From Candidatus Aminicenantota bacterium (GTDB lineage Bacteria > Acidobacteriota > Aminicenantia > Aminicenantales > UBA8522), in NCBI GenBank assembly GCA_017886205.1, contig JAFNEO010000037.1, positions 56,901-120,900 of the forward strand: a stretch of 64,000 nt of DNA, in the 5' to 3' direction. Positions within the stretch are counted from its first letter, which is position 1. The number at the start of each line of letters is the position of its first letter. The notes below the pieces were generated by a model, which was not told the origin of the DNA, searched no databases, and worked only from the letters and a program-made list of their open reading frames with translations. Shown here piece after piece: positions 24,972 through 33,948 of the stretch. The translations under genes and the position numbers were made by a program.

Positions 24972-26543
24972 CTAGGTCTTCGCTTCGGCCCTTCGCAGGC
25001 TGGAGAATACGATATTCTTATTTTGGAGCCCCGTACCCAGCGATTTGTCGAGATAGGCCAACGTCATGTTGTATTCGATCAAGGCCCTGAGCTCGGCGCT
25101 TTTGGCGTCGGCCAGGTCTCTCTGGTATTGGAGAACGACGTAGTTGGTCGTCAGGCCAACCTTGAGCTTTTTCTCCTCGGCCTCCAGCTTTTTCTCGGCG
25201 AGCTCCCGGGCTGCCCGGTAGCCCAGCACCCGCTTGAAGTTGATCTCCACGGCCCGAACCGCCGTCCGGATCTCCAGAAAGATCCGCTGCTCGAGGTTCT
25301 CCAGTTCGACCAGCGACTGCTCATAGCCGATCTTCGAGACCTCGTACTGGGCACGGGACGTAAAGATCGACACCGGGACGCTGAGCTGAATCCCGAAGGA
25401 CCAGTTTTCGTACCTCAGGCCCAGGGCATCGCTCAGGGCGGCACCGGCTCCGCCGGGGATTCTTCCGACGACGACTCCGGTCAAGGGGTTATTATCCAAA
25501 TAGAGAAGCTCCGTCCCCGAGATGCCGGGGCTCCAATAGGATGTGTAGAGGTTCAGGTCGGGAAGGATCTGGTTCTTGGCGTGGGCGACATTGAGCTCCT
25601 TGTTCTTCAACCCGACCCGGGTGGCTTGGAGGTCCGGCCGCATGTCGAGGGCCGTCTTGAGGGCTTCGTCCAGGCTGACCGACCTGGACTCTTGGGTCGG
25701 CTCGTCCAAAGGCACGATCTGGACCAGGCCGCCTCCCTCCTCGGCCTCGATATTGATGATGGTCTTGAGGAGGTCCTCGCCATTGGTGACCGCGATCTCG
25801 GCCTGGAGGATGTCGGCCTCGCGCGTCGCCACCTCAGCCTCCGCGCTCAGCACTTCGATCGGCGCCACCATGCCGACCTCGACCTCCCTCTTGTTCTTGG
25901 ACAGGAGGTCTCTGGCCAGGTCCAGGGACTGCTGCTTGACCTTGAGGTTCTCGATGGCATAGATGAGGTTCCAGTAGGCCTGCTCCACGTTGAAGACCGT
26001 GTCCAGGAGCACGGACCGGAGCTGGCTCTCCGAGATATCCTTGTTGTTCTGGGAGATAATGATATCGCGCCGGCTCATTTTAGGTCCGAAGTTCCGGAGG
26101 AGAGGCTGGCTGAAGCTGAAGCTGAGCGTGCTCCCGTAGCGGGGGTTGATGGTCTGGAAGCTGCGGTTGGACTCACTCTTGTAGCCGCTGAGGGAGACCG
26201 AAACCGCCCCTCCGGAAGGGATCGCCTGCCAGACGGAAGCGGACAGGTCGTTGGACCGGCTGGTCACTTTTTCGGCGGCATCGATAAAAGAATAGGAGGC
26301 GGAGCTGTTGTCCTGGCGGCTGAACCCGAAGGACAGACGGGGAAGGAATTTTTCTTTGGCCCAGGCGACATAGGAATCGGCCAGCAGGGGATTCAAAACG
26401 GCCGACTGGATCCCGAGGTTATTCCTCAGAGCGATGAGGATGCAATCCTGAAGGGAAAGAGACTTGCTGGATTCCTGGGCGGCGAGCGGTGTCAGCCCGA
26501 TCCACAGGCTCGCCAGTATAAGGCGACCGGACATCTTGATCAT
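24972..26543 (-). CDS. TolC-family outer-membrane efflux channel
   Basis: About 523 residues, starting at MIKMSG behind AAGGAGG, with a signal peptide (LILASLWIGLTPLAAQ). The body shows the duplicated TolC pattern: two long coiled-coil halves separated by beta strands (LRSVLLDTVFNVEQAYWNLI and KVKQQSLDLARDLLSKNKREVEVG in the first, IFLEIRTAVRAVEINFKRV and AEEKKLKVGLTTNY in the second). It follows a membrane-fusion protein gene with an 85-base gap. No inner-membrane pump is encoded in this pair. Confidence 0.88.
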   Translation of the reverse strand: MIKMSGRLILASLWIGLTPLAAQESSKSLSLQDCILIALRNNLGIQSAVLNPLLADSYVAWAKEKFLPRLSFGFSRQDNSSASYSFIDAAEKVTSRSNDLSASVWQAIPSGGAVSVSLSGYKSESNRSFQTINPRYGSTLSFSFSQPLLRNFGPKMSRRDIIISQNNKDISESQLRSVLLDTVFNVEQAYWNLIYAIENLKVKQQSLDLARDLLSKNKREVEVGMVAPIEVLSAEAEVATREADILQAEIAVTNGEDLLKTIINIEAEEGGGLVQIVPLDEPTQESRSVSLDEALKTALDMRPDLQATRVGLKNKELNVAHAKNQILPDLNLYTSYWSPGISGTELLYLDNNPLTGVVVGRIPGGAGAALSDALGLRYENWSFGIQLSVPVSIFTSRAQYEVSKIGYEQSLVELENLEQRIFLEIRTAVRAVEINFKRVLGYRAARELAEKKLEAEEKKLKVGLTTNYVVLQYQRDLADAKSAELRALIEYNMTLAYLDKSLGTGLQNKNIVFSSLRRAEAKT

Positions 26544-26628
26544 CCAACACCTCCTTGGTGGTCTGGCTATCAATAATCGTGTCAGAGTCGAAGGGTCGGC
26601 GGATCGTACGGCAGCAGCGGGATGAGGT

Positions 26629-27900
26629 TTACTTCAGGACGAGGCGATCGCTATTTTTGAAGCTTTCATAGGACGAGACGATGACGCCCTCTCCCTCGCT
26701 CACCCCTTCGAGGACTTCGAGGACGTGAGAGGTCTGCCGCCCGGTCCTGATCTTCCTCTTGACCGCGCCCTTCCCGGTTTCATCCAGGACATAGACCCAC
26801 TTGGCGCCGGATGATCGCACGAATTCCCCCTTGGCCAGGAGCAGCGCTTCGGCTTCATCGACAAGGTCCAGGCGGATATGGAGGGTCTGCCCACGCTTGA
26901 GCCCGGGCGGATGTTCACCCAGGAATTCGAGGTCCACCTCGAACTTCTCGTCGCGGACCTCCGGGTAGATCTTCTTGACGTCCACTTTGTAAGCCTGGCC
27001 GGCGAAGTCGAACTCCCCGACGTCCTTCGGCTTGACCTGGGCGATGAACTGCTCGTCGATGCTTGTCCTGATCTTGAACCCGTCCCACTGGTCGATCTGG
27101 CCCAGCCGGGCGCCGGGGGAGATGGACTCACCGACCGAGGCGGCGAGCGAGGTCAGCTGCCCGGAGACCGGCGCGACGACGGTGAGGTTTTCCTGTCTCT
27201 GTTTAACGATGTCCAGGTTTGCCTCCATGCGGTTCAAGGACTCTTCGAGGGCCTCGATCTGGGCCTGCCGGAATTTCAGCTCGCTCTTCTGGCTTTCGAC
27301 GGTCAGCTCCTTCTGTTTGCCCAGGTAATCAAACTGGTCTTTGGCCAGTTCATATTCGTGCCGAGAGATCAAGCTGTCCTTCTCGAGCTCCTTGTAGCGC
27401 TCGTAAACCCGGCGCTGCTGCTGCAACTTGTTCTCGATGTCGGTGAGCTGCTGGTTGAGTTGGAGCTTGAATTGCTCCATCGATAGGTGCGTGTTGCGGA
27501 GGTTGTTGCTCTGCTGGAAAAGCTCGGACTCCCGGAACATCATGTCCATCAGGAGGTTGGTGTTGGTCAGCTGGAGGATCTGGTCTCCCTGTTTGACCAT
27601 CGAACCGGCCTCCACGAAGACCTTGTCCACCCGGCCGCCCTCCACAGCGTCCAGGTAGACGATGTTAATCGGCAGGATCTTCCCGGTGACGGTAATGGTT
27701 TCTTTGAAATGGCCGCGCTTGATCGTCGAGATGAGGATCCTGTCTCTCTTGACGGTGTGGGTGGAAGGCGACGAGCTCTGGCGGCAGCTGGGAAGCAGGA
27801 CCGGGAGAGAAGCGAGTGCGGCGGCGACGACCAGGAAAAGGGCCGCGCCTGTTGCCTTGGCCAAGACGGAACCCCGTCCTCGCTTGATAGTCGTCTTCAT
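26629..27900 (-). CDS. Periplasmic adaptor (membrane-fusion) subunit of an efflux system
   Basis: 423 residues: an N-terminal membrane anchor or signal (ATGAALFLVVAAALASLPVLL), a lipoyl-like half (GKILPINIVYLDAVEGGRV), a long coiled-coil hairpin over residues about 105-225 rich in Gln, Leu and Glu, the second lipoyl half (LTVVAPVSGQLTSL) and C-terminal beta domains. This is the HlyD/MacA/RND adaptor plan. SCRQS after the hydrophobic stretch hints at lipidation, but the lipobox is poor (LPSC). It should bridge a pump and the TolC protein encoded downstream. Confidence 0.85.
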   Translation of the reverse strand: MKTTIKRGRGSVLAKATGAALFLVVAAALASLPVLLPSCRQSSSPSTHTVKRDRILISTIKRGHFKETITVTGKILPINIVYLDAVEGGRVDKVFVEAGSMVKQGDQILQLTNTNLLMDMMFRESELFQQSNNLRNTHLSMEQFKLQLNQQLTDIENKLQQQRRVYERYKELEKDSLISRHEYELAKDQFDYLGKQKELTVESQKSELKFRQAQIEALEESLNRMEANLDIVKQRQENLTVVAPVSGQLTSLAASVGESISPGARLGQIDQWDGFKIRTSIDEQFIAQVKPKDVGEFDFAGQAYKVDVKKIYPEVRDEKFEVDLEFLGEHPPGLKRGQTLHIRLDLVDEAEALLLAKGEFVRSSGAKWVYVLDETGKGAVKRKIRTGRQTSHVLEVLEGVSEGEGVIVSSYESFKNSDRLVLK

Positions 27901-28007
27901 CCTATCGCTTCAGCCCTGTCCTGATCCTCCCGCCTCCGTCCCGTTGATTGGTTCGGGGAATGCCGGGTTAAATTCAAAAAATAGATAAAACGAAAACCAT
28001 TCGGATG

Positions 28008-29423
28008 TCAAGAATTTCCGGAAAATTTTAGCTCGTAGAGGTCCCTGTAGCCGGGGACGCTGACGTCAAACCCCTTTTTTTCGCGGAGTGACTCGGCCAG
28101 GCCAAGGGCGACCTCTTTTTCACCGTGGATTAAAAAGAGGACCGGGAGCGGCGGCCGGAAATGGCCGAGCCAGCTGAGAAGGCCGGTCCGGTCCGCATGG
28201 CCGGAAAAACCGTGGATCTGTTCAACCCGGGCTTTCAGGGGACGAGGCTGGCCGAAGATCCGGACCTCGGGAGGCCGGGCGATAATCTGGCGGCCGAGCG
28301 TGCCGGCGGCCTGATACCCGACGAACAGGATGGTGGATTCGGGCCGCGATACGTTGTGGACAAGATGATGCTTGATCCGGCCGCCGGTGCACATGCCCGA
28401 TCCGGCCATGATGACGGCGGGACGGCGCAGGCCGTTGAGGGCCCTGGATTCTTCCTGGGTGCGGACATAGCGCAGGCCGGCGAATTGAAAGGGCGACTGG
28501 CCGGATCGGAAGAGATTGATCGTCTCCTCGTCCAGGCATTCCGGGTGGCGCAGGAAGACATCGGTGACGTCGGTCGCCATCGGACTGTCCAGAAAGACGG
28601 GAAGACGCGGGATGCGGCCCCGACGGATGAGCCGGCTGAGGTGGAACATCATCTCCTGGGCGCGCTCCACGGCGAAGACGGGGATGACGACGTTTCCCCC
28701 GGCCGAGGCGGTTTCTTTGATGATCCGGCCGAGCATGGTCTCGGTATCGGCGGGGTCTTCGTGGTCTCGGTCCCCATAGGTCGATTCCATGACTACGGTC
28801 TGGGCCTGCTTGAAGACCTCGGGATTGCGGATGAGGGGTTTGTTCCATTGCCCAAGGTCGCCGCTGAAGACCGCCCGAAAAGAGCCCTTCCCTTCCCGGG
28901 CTGAGAGCTCGATCATGGCCGAGCCGAGGATATGGCCGGCCTCGCGAAACCGGACCGATACACCCTTTTTCAGAGCGATCCTCTTTTCGTAGGGCACGCG
29001 CTTGACCAGAGTGTTTACTTTTTCGGCCTCGGCCGCCGTGTAAAGCGGGATTTCGGGATGGCGGGATAGACGGCCCTCTTTTTGGTGGCGTTTTTTCTTT
29101 TGGGCGGCGTCCTCTTCCTGAATCTGGGCGGAGTCGAGGAGCACAATCGGGAGGAGGTCGGCGCTGGCCGGAGTAGTCAAGATCTTGTTCCGGAACCCCT
29201 CGCGAACGAGCTTGGGGAGAAGGCCGGAATGGTCGAGATGGACATGGGTGAGGAGGACGAAATCGAGCGATCCAGGCGGGACGGGGAAGGGCGCCCAATT
29301 CCTCTCGAGATAGGCCCTCTCCTGATACAGGCCGCAGTCGACGAGCAGCCGGAGGCCGGCCGCCTCGACGAGATAGCAGGAACCGGTGACCTGCTGGCTG
29401 GCGCCGAGGAACTGGACTTTCAA
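28008..29423 (-). CDS. MBL-fold beta-CASP RNA-processing exonuclease
   Basis: 471 residues of the YSH1/CPSF-like bacterial group. The metallo-beta-lactamase motifs are intact: HVHLDHSG, the later His in REAGHILGSA, Asp in FSGDLG. The beta-CASP motifs follow (VFAVERAQ, GSGMCTGGRIKHHL, and FSGHADRTGL with the final His pair). Predicted to cut RNA in the cytoplasm with two zinc ions. The start is TTG at 29421-29423, eight bases after GGGAAGG; the N-terminus MKVQFLGASQQVTGSCYLVE fits the family exactly, so the TTG is well supported. Confidence 0.9.
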   Translation of the reverse strand: MKVQFLGASQQVTGSCYLVEAAGLRLLVDCGLYQERAYLERNWAPFPVPPGSLDFVLLTHVHLDHSGLLPKLVREGFRNKILTTPASADLLPIVLLDSAQIQEEDAAQKKKRHQKEGRLSRHPEIPLYTAAEAEKVNTLVKRVPYEKRIALKKGVSVRFREAGHILGSAMIELSAREGKGSFRAVFSGDLGQWNKPLIRNPEVFKQAQTVVMESTYGDRDHEDPADTETMLGRIIKETASAGGNVVIPVFAVERAQEMMFHLSRLIRRGRIPRLPVFLDSPMATDVTDVFLRHPECLDEETINLFRSGQSPFQFAGLRYVRTQEESRALNGLRRPAVIMAGSGMCTGGRIKHHLVHNVSRPESTILFVGYQAAGTLGRQIIARPPEVRIFGQPRPLKARVEQIHGFSGHADRTGLLSWLGHFRPPLPVLFLIHGEKEVALGLAESLREKKGFDVSVPGYRDLYELKFSGNS

Positions 29424-29477
29424 ACTCTGAGCCTTCCCGATCGACCTTTAGGGAGGCTCAGTGTAGCAGTTTTTGTT

Positions 29478-30287
29478 TCAGCGGGTCAAACGAATAGAGC
29501 CGTTGACCGTCTCGAGGGAGATCAGCGGCCCTCCCTGGCCGATTTGCCCACGGAGATGATGCCGCGATTTTTCCAGCGACTGGAGGGTAACCGGGAAGTC
29601 GAAGGAGATGCTGCCATTAACCGTCTCGGCATCCAGGGTGCCGTTGATCTCTTGGGTCGCGCTCAAGCGCAGCGTGATGCTGCCGTTGGTTGTCTCGGCT
29701 CTGACCCCGGCCTCGATCTTCGTCAGCTCGAGCGTGATGCTGCCATTTGTCGCATGGGCGTCGATAGGACCGTTGACATTTATGGCCTTCACATCGCCGT
29801 TGGTCGTCTCGAGCGCCAGGTCTCCGGAGGCGTTCTCGACATGGACTCGGCCGTTGGTCGTCTCGGCCGAGACTCGGCCGAACGGGCCGGTGATGTTGAC
29901 GCCGCCGTTGACATTGCTGAGCTCGCCAAGATTGACCCCTTCCGGCACTTTGATGTCATAGTCCACGCTCACGCCTGTGTTCTCGTGCTTCGGATAGACA
30001 GTATCGACCGACACGGAATCCGCGGCGGCGCTGACCTCGATCTTCACTTTTTGGAGGTTCTCCGCCTCCTTATTCGTCTTTTTTAGCGCCTTGATCTCCA
30101 CCTTGTCTTCTTTCCAGGTGCTGACCCTCACTTCGCCGTTAACGTTCTTCAGGTTGAACGTTCCTTGAGAACTCAGGGGAAGGACCTTTTGGAATTCCTC
30201 CTGATGTTCGGCCTCAGGTGTCAGGCCCATGAAAAACAGGGCGAAAAACACGACCAGAACCAGGATGAGGAAATTCTTAAACTGCAT
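29478..30287 (-). CDS. DUF4097-type adhesin-like beta-helix protein
   Basis: 269 residues with a membrane signal or anchor (FLILVLVVFFALFFMGL). The rest is a right-handed beta-helix-like array built from repeats ending in TTNG, VNG or ATNG (AETTNGRVHV, LETTNGDVKAI, NVNGPIDAHA, ATNGSITLEL, AETTNGSITLR, AETVNGSISFD, LETVNGSIRL). These are DUF4097 repeats; function unknown, exported location likely. ATG has GGAGG upstream. Confidence 0.85.
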   Translation of the reverse strand: MQFKNFLILVLVVFFALFFMGLTPEAEHQEEFQKVLPLSSQGTFNLKNVNGEVRVSTWKEDKVEIKALKKTNKEAENLQKVKIEVSAAADSVSVDTVYPKHENTGVSVDYDIKVPEGVNLGELSNVNGGVNITGPFGRVSAETTNGRVHVENASGDLALETTNGDVKAINVNGPIDAHATNGSITLELTKIEAGVRAETTNGSITLRLSATQEINGTLDAETVNGSISFDFPVTLQSLEKSRHHLRGQIGQGGPLISLETVNGSIRLTR

Positions 30288-30351
30288 TCTTAGACCTCCG
30301 TACTCGTGGCTTTCCTATTCGATAGACGCAATCTCTGTGAAAAAGGTTGCC

Positions 30352-31224
30352 TCAGGTCGGCGGCCGGTACGCTTTCAGGAAATGGTATTCCGTGGCGAAG
30401 GCCAGGACGCCCGTCCAGAGCCTCACTAGGAAATAGGCCTGCTGCCAGAGAAAAAGGACGATCGGCCCGAGACCGGCCTTGGGAAGGGCCTTGGCCACTG
30501 CGAGATACACCAGGGTCGAGAAAACGAATAGGAGGCCGACGATCACAAAAAGGGCCCAGGCCCTGAAAAAGCGCCTTCCGAGAAACCTGAAATTCCGGAG
30601 CGTCGCCCGGACCGCCTTGCGGCTGTCGTCCGCAACGAGGGCGACCTTAACATAGTCGAAGAACATCTTGACGATCGAAAAGAGAAGCAGGAAGACGACG
30701 AGGCGCAGAGAGGACGAAATCAAGGTCGTCCATTGGGTGGAAGCTCCCTTGGACCAGACTCGGAAGGGGATGGAGACGAATCGCCCGAGGATACCCAGAA
30801 CAAGGAAATAGCCGACGAGAGAGAGGAGGAAGACGCGGAAAAACCGGCCAAAGTACCGGCCGCAGTCGCCGAAGAAATCCCGGAGTGTCACTTTCTCCTC
30901 AGCGGCCGCGATCCGGCCGATGATACCCCCGTTGAGGAAGGCCAGCAGAACCAGGAACAGAAGGGATGTCCCCAGAAGCCAGCCGATAACGAGCGGCGGC
31001 AACTCCTGGTATTTATAGACGAGATCCCCGATCCAAAGCATGTCCACTCCGGCGAAGAGCTTTTCGCCCAGTAGCGATCGGGAGAAATGGCTCTGGAGAA
31101 GGACATAGAATGGCGCCACGACGAAGAGCGCAAACAATAAATAGACCGGCCACAGGAAAGCGAGGAGCTTCCCCTTTCGAGCCGTCGTCGCCAAACCCTG
31201 ACTGAATATCTTGACAATCCCCAT
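30352..31224 (-). CDS. Polytopic inner-membrane protein, hypothetical
   Basis: 290 residues with about six hydrophobic segments (AFLWPVYLLFALFVVAPFYVL, VIGWLLGTSLLFLVLLAFL, VFLLSLVGYFLVLGIL, LRLVVFLLLFSIVKMFF, ALFVIVGLLFVFSTLVYLA, PIVLFLWQQAYFLVRLW). I do not recognise a family signature. Its ATG lies 10 bases after the stop of the M1 peptidase gene with AGGAGG between, so it is the last gene of a three-gene operon (membrane protein, M1 peptidase, membrane protein). Confidence 0.65.
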   Translation of the reverse strand: MGIVKIFSQGLATTARKGKLLAFLWPVYLLFALFVVAPFYVLLQSHFSRSLLGEKLFAGVDMLWIGDLVYKYQELPPLVIGWLLGTSLLFLVLLAFLNGGIIGRIAAAEEKVTLRDFFGDCGRYFGRFFRVFLLSLVGYFLVLGILGRFVSIPFRVWSKGASTQWTTLISSSLRLVVFLLLFSIVKMFFDYVKVALVADDSRKAVRATLRNFRFLGRRFFRAWALFVIVGLLFVFSTLVYLAVAKALPKAGLGPIVLFLWQQAYFLVRLWTGVLAFATEYHFLKAYRPPT

Positions 31225-31234
31225 GGTCTTCCTC

Positions 31235-33358
31235 CTAGCTCAGAGCGCTGAGATAGTGAAGGGAGTTCTGGACCCAGAAGAGCAGCCGGGAGACCAGCCG
31301 GATGACGCCGCTCCTCCCAGCTTTGGTCTTCAGGCTGTTATTGGAGATGTTGGAATCGATAAGCCAGATGAGGTCCGGGTCGACCTCGGCGAATTTTGCC
31401 TTGGCCGGCTTTTCGAATTGGAAGCTCTCCCAGCGGTCCCGGCCGTCCCAATGTCGCACCTCTTCGCTCCCGTCCTCAAAAACGACGCGCAGCTTAACCC
31501 TGGCCTCTCCTCCGAGCACGGCCTCGCCGAAGCGGCGGACCGTGACATCGGTGAAGTAGGTTTTCTGGCCCTCTTTTTTGTCTTGATCCGCTTTTTCCCC
31601 TTTTGCGACGTCTTTCTGTTTGACCTCTTCTTTTCTCCCCTCAACGTCAAAGACTCCGAGATATAGGTCTTTTTTCTCCTCGGTCCGGAGTCGAGAAACC
31701 CCATAATCGAAATTGTGAGTAGCGAAAAAGAACTGCTCGAAAAACCAGGTCAGGTCCTGCCCGCTGACTTCGTTGACGACGTTGATGAAGTCCTGGGTTT
31801 GGGGGTGCCGGAAGCGGAAGCGCATCTGGAAGGCCCTCATGACCCGGAGCATGGCGGCTTCGCCCAGAAACCGTTCCAGTGTGTTCAAGCAGGTCGAGGC
31901 TCGCATATAGACGTTCATCGCGTAGCTCATCCGGCTCGAAAAAAGCCAGGACGGCGTCGTGACCGGGTCGCGTTCGGCGATCATGATGGCTGCCACGCGG
32001 CCGAACTCGTAATCGAAATTTCTGGGAAAGTTGATGAGCCAGGTCAGCGGCCAGCCGAAGAGCGAGGCCGATAGCATCCCCGGGCCGTACGCTTTGCCCT
32101 GTACTCTTCCTGTGGAGTAGGTATTAATTCCCTCATCAAGCCACGCTTCCTCGAACTCGTTGTTGGCTGCCAGTCCGTACCAGTAGCCGTGGCCGAACTC
32201 GTGGATGATGACGCCCTCGGGCGAATGGACCTTCTTGTCTGTCAGCACTCCTGTCCCCGCCGTGAACAGCGTCGGGTATTCCATCCCTCCGCTTCCCGTC
32301 CGGAAGGGTGGATCGACCATGGTGATGGTCTCGTAAGGATAGGGCCCGAACCACAGCCCGTAGTATTTGAGGGCCGCGCGCAGTGCCTTGAAATGGCGCT
32401 CGGTCTGGGCCTTGTGTTCGGATCCGATAAGAAGGATCATCTTCACGTCGGGGAGCTTCAGCTCCTCAGCTGGGAGACCGAGCTTGGTCGATAGGTCGGC
32501 GTATTCCTGGCCGGTAACATCTTGAGCGGCTACGAAATCGTGTTCCACCTTGATAAAGTCGGGGTCGGCCGTCCAGGCGAAGTCATGGATCCGGGCCTGC
32601 TCAAATGTGTAGGTCACTGTCTTTCCGTCCGTTGAGGATACGGCGCTCATCTGCTTCCCCGAGGCCCCGACTACAAAGGCCGCGGGAACGGTGATCTGGA
32701 CGGTGAAGTCGGCGAAATCGGCGAAGAACTCGCTGTTCATATGATATTGATGGCAGTTCCAGCCCTTGCCTTCTTCGTAAACGCCGGGCTTGGGGAACCA
32801 CTGGGCGATGAAGTAAGATTCCTGATAGTAGCCGGAGCGGGCGATTGTCCGCGGGATCTTGGATTCGAATTCGACCTCGAGGCGGACTTCCTCCCCGGGC
32901 TTGACAGCCGCCGGAAAGCGGACGCGGGCGACTGTCCGGTCTTCAGGATGGGCGGGGAGGTCGGGGATCATGAACTCGAGTGTCGGCCGGAGGTCGGTCC
33001 CGTCGGACAGAGTGATCCGGGTGAGGTCGATCCAGCCCCAGCTGCCTTCTTCCTCGGCGCTTCGCCCCAAAGCCCCTTCCTCCCGGGATTCTTCCAGCAT
33101 GGCGCTCCTCTCGTTCTTGAAGGCATTCCAGTAGAGATGAAACCACATGTCGGTGACCTCGTCCTGGGTTTGGTTTCGCCAGATGATCCCTTCCCTGCCG
33201 CGGAGCATCTTGCCGGCGTTGTCGAGCTCGACCGAGATCTCGTAGCGAAGGGGACTCCCCTTCTCCGCCGGCTGGGTCTCTTGCGCCCCTATGAGCGGTG
33301 ACGCCAAGAGGAATGCGATGCCGAGAGCCAGACACGAAGGCGATGTTATCTTTCTCAT
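31235..33358 (-). CDS. Exported M1-family zinc metallopeptidase
   Basis: 707 residues with a signal peptide (CLALGIAFLLASPLIGAQ). The gluzincin site is intact: HEFGH around residue 386, with the third zinc ligand in EAWLDEGINTY 18 residues later, and a GSGGMEYPTL motif upstream that is the M1 exopeptidase loop in variant form. The N-terminal beta domain starts SPLRYEISVELD. The C-terminal region carries a charged low-complexity stretch (KQKDVAKGEKADQDKKEG). Likely a periplasmic aminopeptidase. ATG follows GGAGGGA; it lies 10 bases from both operon neighbours. Confidence 0.88.
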   Translation of the reverse strand: MRKITSPSCLALGIAFLLASPLIGAQETQPAEKGSPLRYEISVELDNAGKMLRGREGIIWRNQTQDEVTDMWFHLYWNAFKNERSAMLEESREEGALGRSAEEEGSWGWIDLTRITLSDGTDLRPTLEFMIPDLPAHPEDRTVARVRFPAAVKPGEEVRLEVEFESKIPRTIARSGYYQESYFIAQWFPKPGVYEEGKGWNCHQYHMNSEFFADFADFTVQITVPAAFVVGASGKQMSAVSSTDGKTVTYTFEQARIHDFAWTADPDFIKVEHDFVAAQDVTGQEYADLSTKLGLPAEELKLPDVKMILLIGSEHKAQTERHFKALRAALKYYGLWFGPYPYETITMVDPPFRTGSGGMEYPTLFTAGTGVLTDKKVHSPEGVIIHEFGHGYWYGLAANNEFEEAWLDEGINTYSTGRVQGKAYGPGMLSASLFGWPLTWLINFPRNFDYEFGRVAAIMIAERDPVTTPSWLFSSRMSYAMNVYMRASTCLNTLERFLGEAAMLRVMRAFQMRFRFRHPQTQDFINVVNEVSGQDLTWFFEQFFFATHNFDYGVSRLRTEEKKDLYLGVFDVEGRKEEVKQKDVAKGEKADQDKKEGQKTYFTDVTVRRFGEAVLGGEARVKLRVVFEDGSEEVRHWDGRDRWESFQFEKPAKAKFAEVDPDLIWLIDSNISNNSLKTKAGRSGVIRLVSRLLFWVQNSLHYLSALS

Positions 33359-33368
33359 AAAATCCCTC

Positions 33369-33845
33369 CTATATGCCTTGCTGGGGGAACCTCTCCCTGG
33401 CGAGGTCCTGCCAGACGCTGAGCCGGGGGAAATACATGAATTCGAGAAAGAGAGAGACGAACAGGAGAATATAGAAATCCCGGGTGAAGCCGGTCAGGAG
33501 AAATAGGACGAACCCAAGCAAGGCCGGAAGCTCTCCCAGGGCTGATGTGATGACCGCAGTCCGGCTCAGGCGCAGGATCAGAAGGTGAAGGTCCTCTCCG
33601 GGCGTCACTTTGGGCAGGGTCCGGCCGGCAAGGCGGACCAAGACGACTGCCCCGATCGCAGCGCCGAAAAAAAGGTAGCGCAGGGTCTGGTTACGAAGTC
33701 CGGAGACGAGAAGACCCGGAAACGGCCTGAGCTGGGACCTGATGAGCTCGACCATGAATGCATACAAGAAAAGGCTGGCCACCAGGGCCCCGTTGGTAAT
33801 GATGGTCGTCCGGAAAACCCTTTTGAGGTCAGAGGTGGGCTCCAT
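33369..33845 (-). CDS. Small polytopic membrane protein, hypothetical
   Basis: 158 residues from the ATG that has AGGTGA 11 bases upstream; a GTG five codons earlier lacks a ribosome site. Four hydrophobic segments are visible (TNGALVASLFLYAFMVELI, LRYLFFGAAIGAVVLVRL, VITSALGELPALLGFVLFLLTG, FYILLFVSLFLEFMYF). No family recognised. It is the first gene of the operon with the M1 peptidase, whose start is 10 bases downstream. Confidence 0.6.
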   Translation of the reverse strand: MEPTSDLKRVFRTTIITNGALVASLFLYAFMVELIRSQLRPFPGLLVSGLRNQTLRYLFFGAAIGAVVLVRLAGRTLPKVTPGEDLHLLILRLSRTAVITSALGELPALLGFVLFLLTGFTRDFYILLFVSLFLEFMYFPRLSVWQDLARERFPQQGI

Positions 33846-33948
33846 GGCTTTGGCTTTCACCTCATATTACGTCTGATTTGGCCAGAAGGTTCGTCATCAT
33901 CATGTCAGAATCCTCCTCTTCATCAGGGCCTGTCCGATTCGTTCTTGT

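Noticed and set aside
25023..26576. 517-codon open frame opposite the TolC gene
   Set aside because: Antisense shadow; no signal, no motif, and the minus-strand gene is clear.
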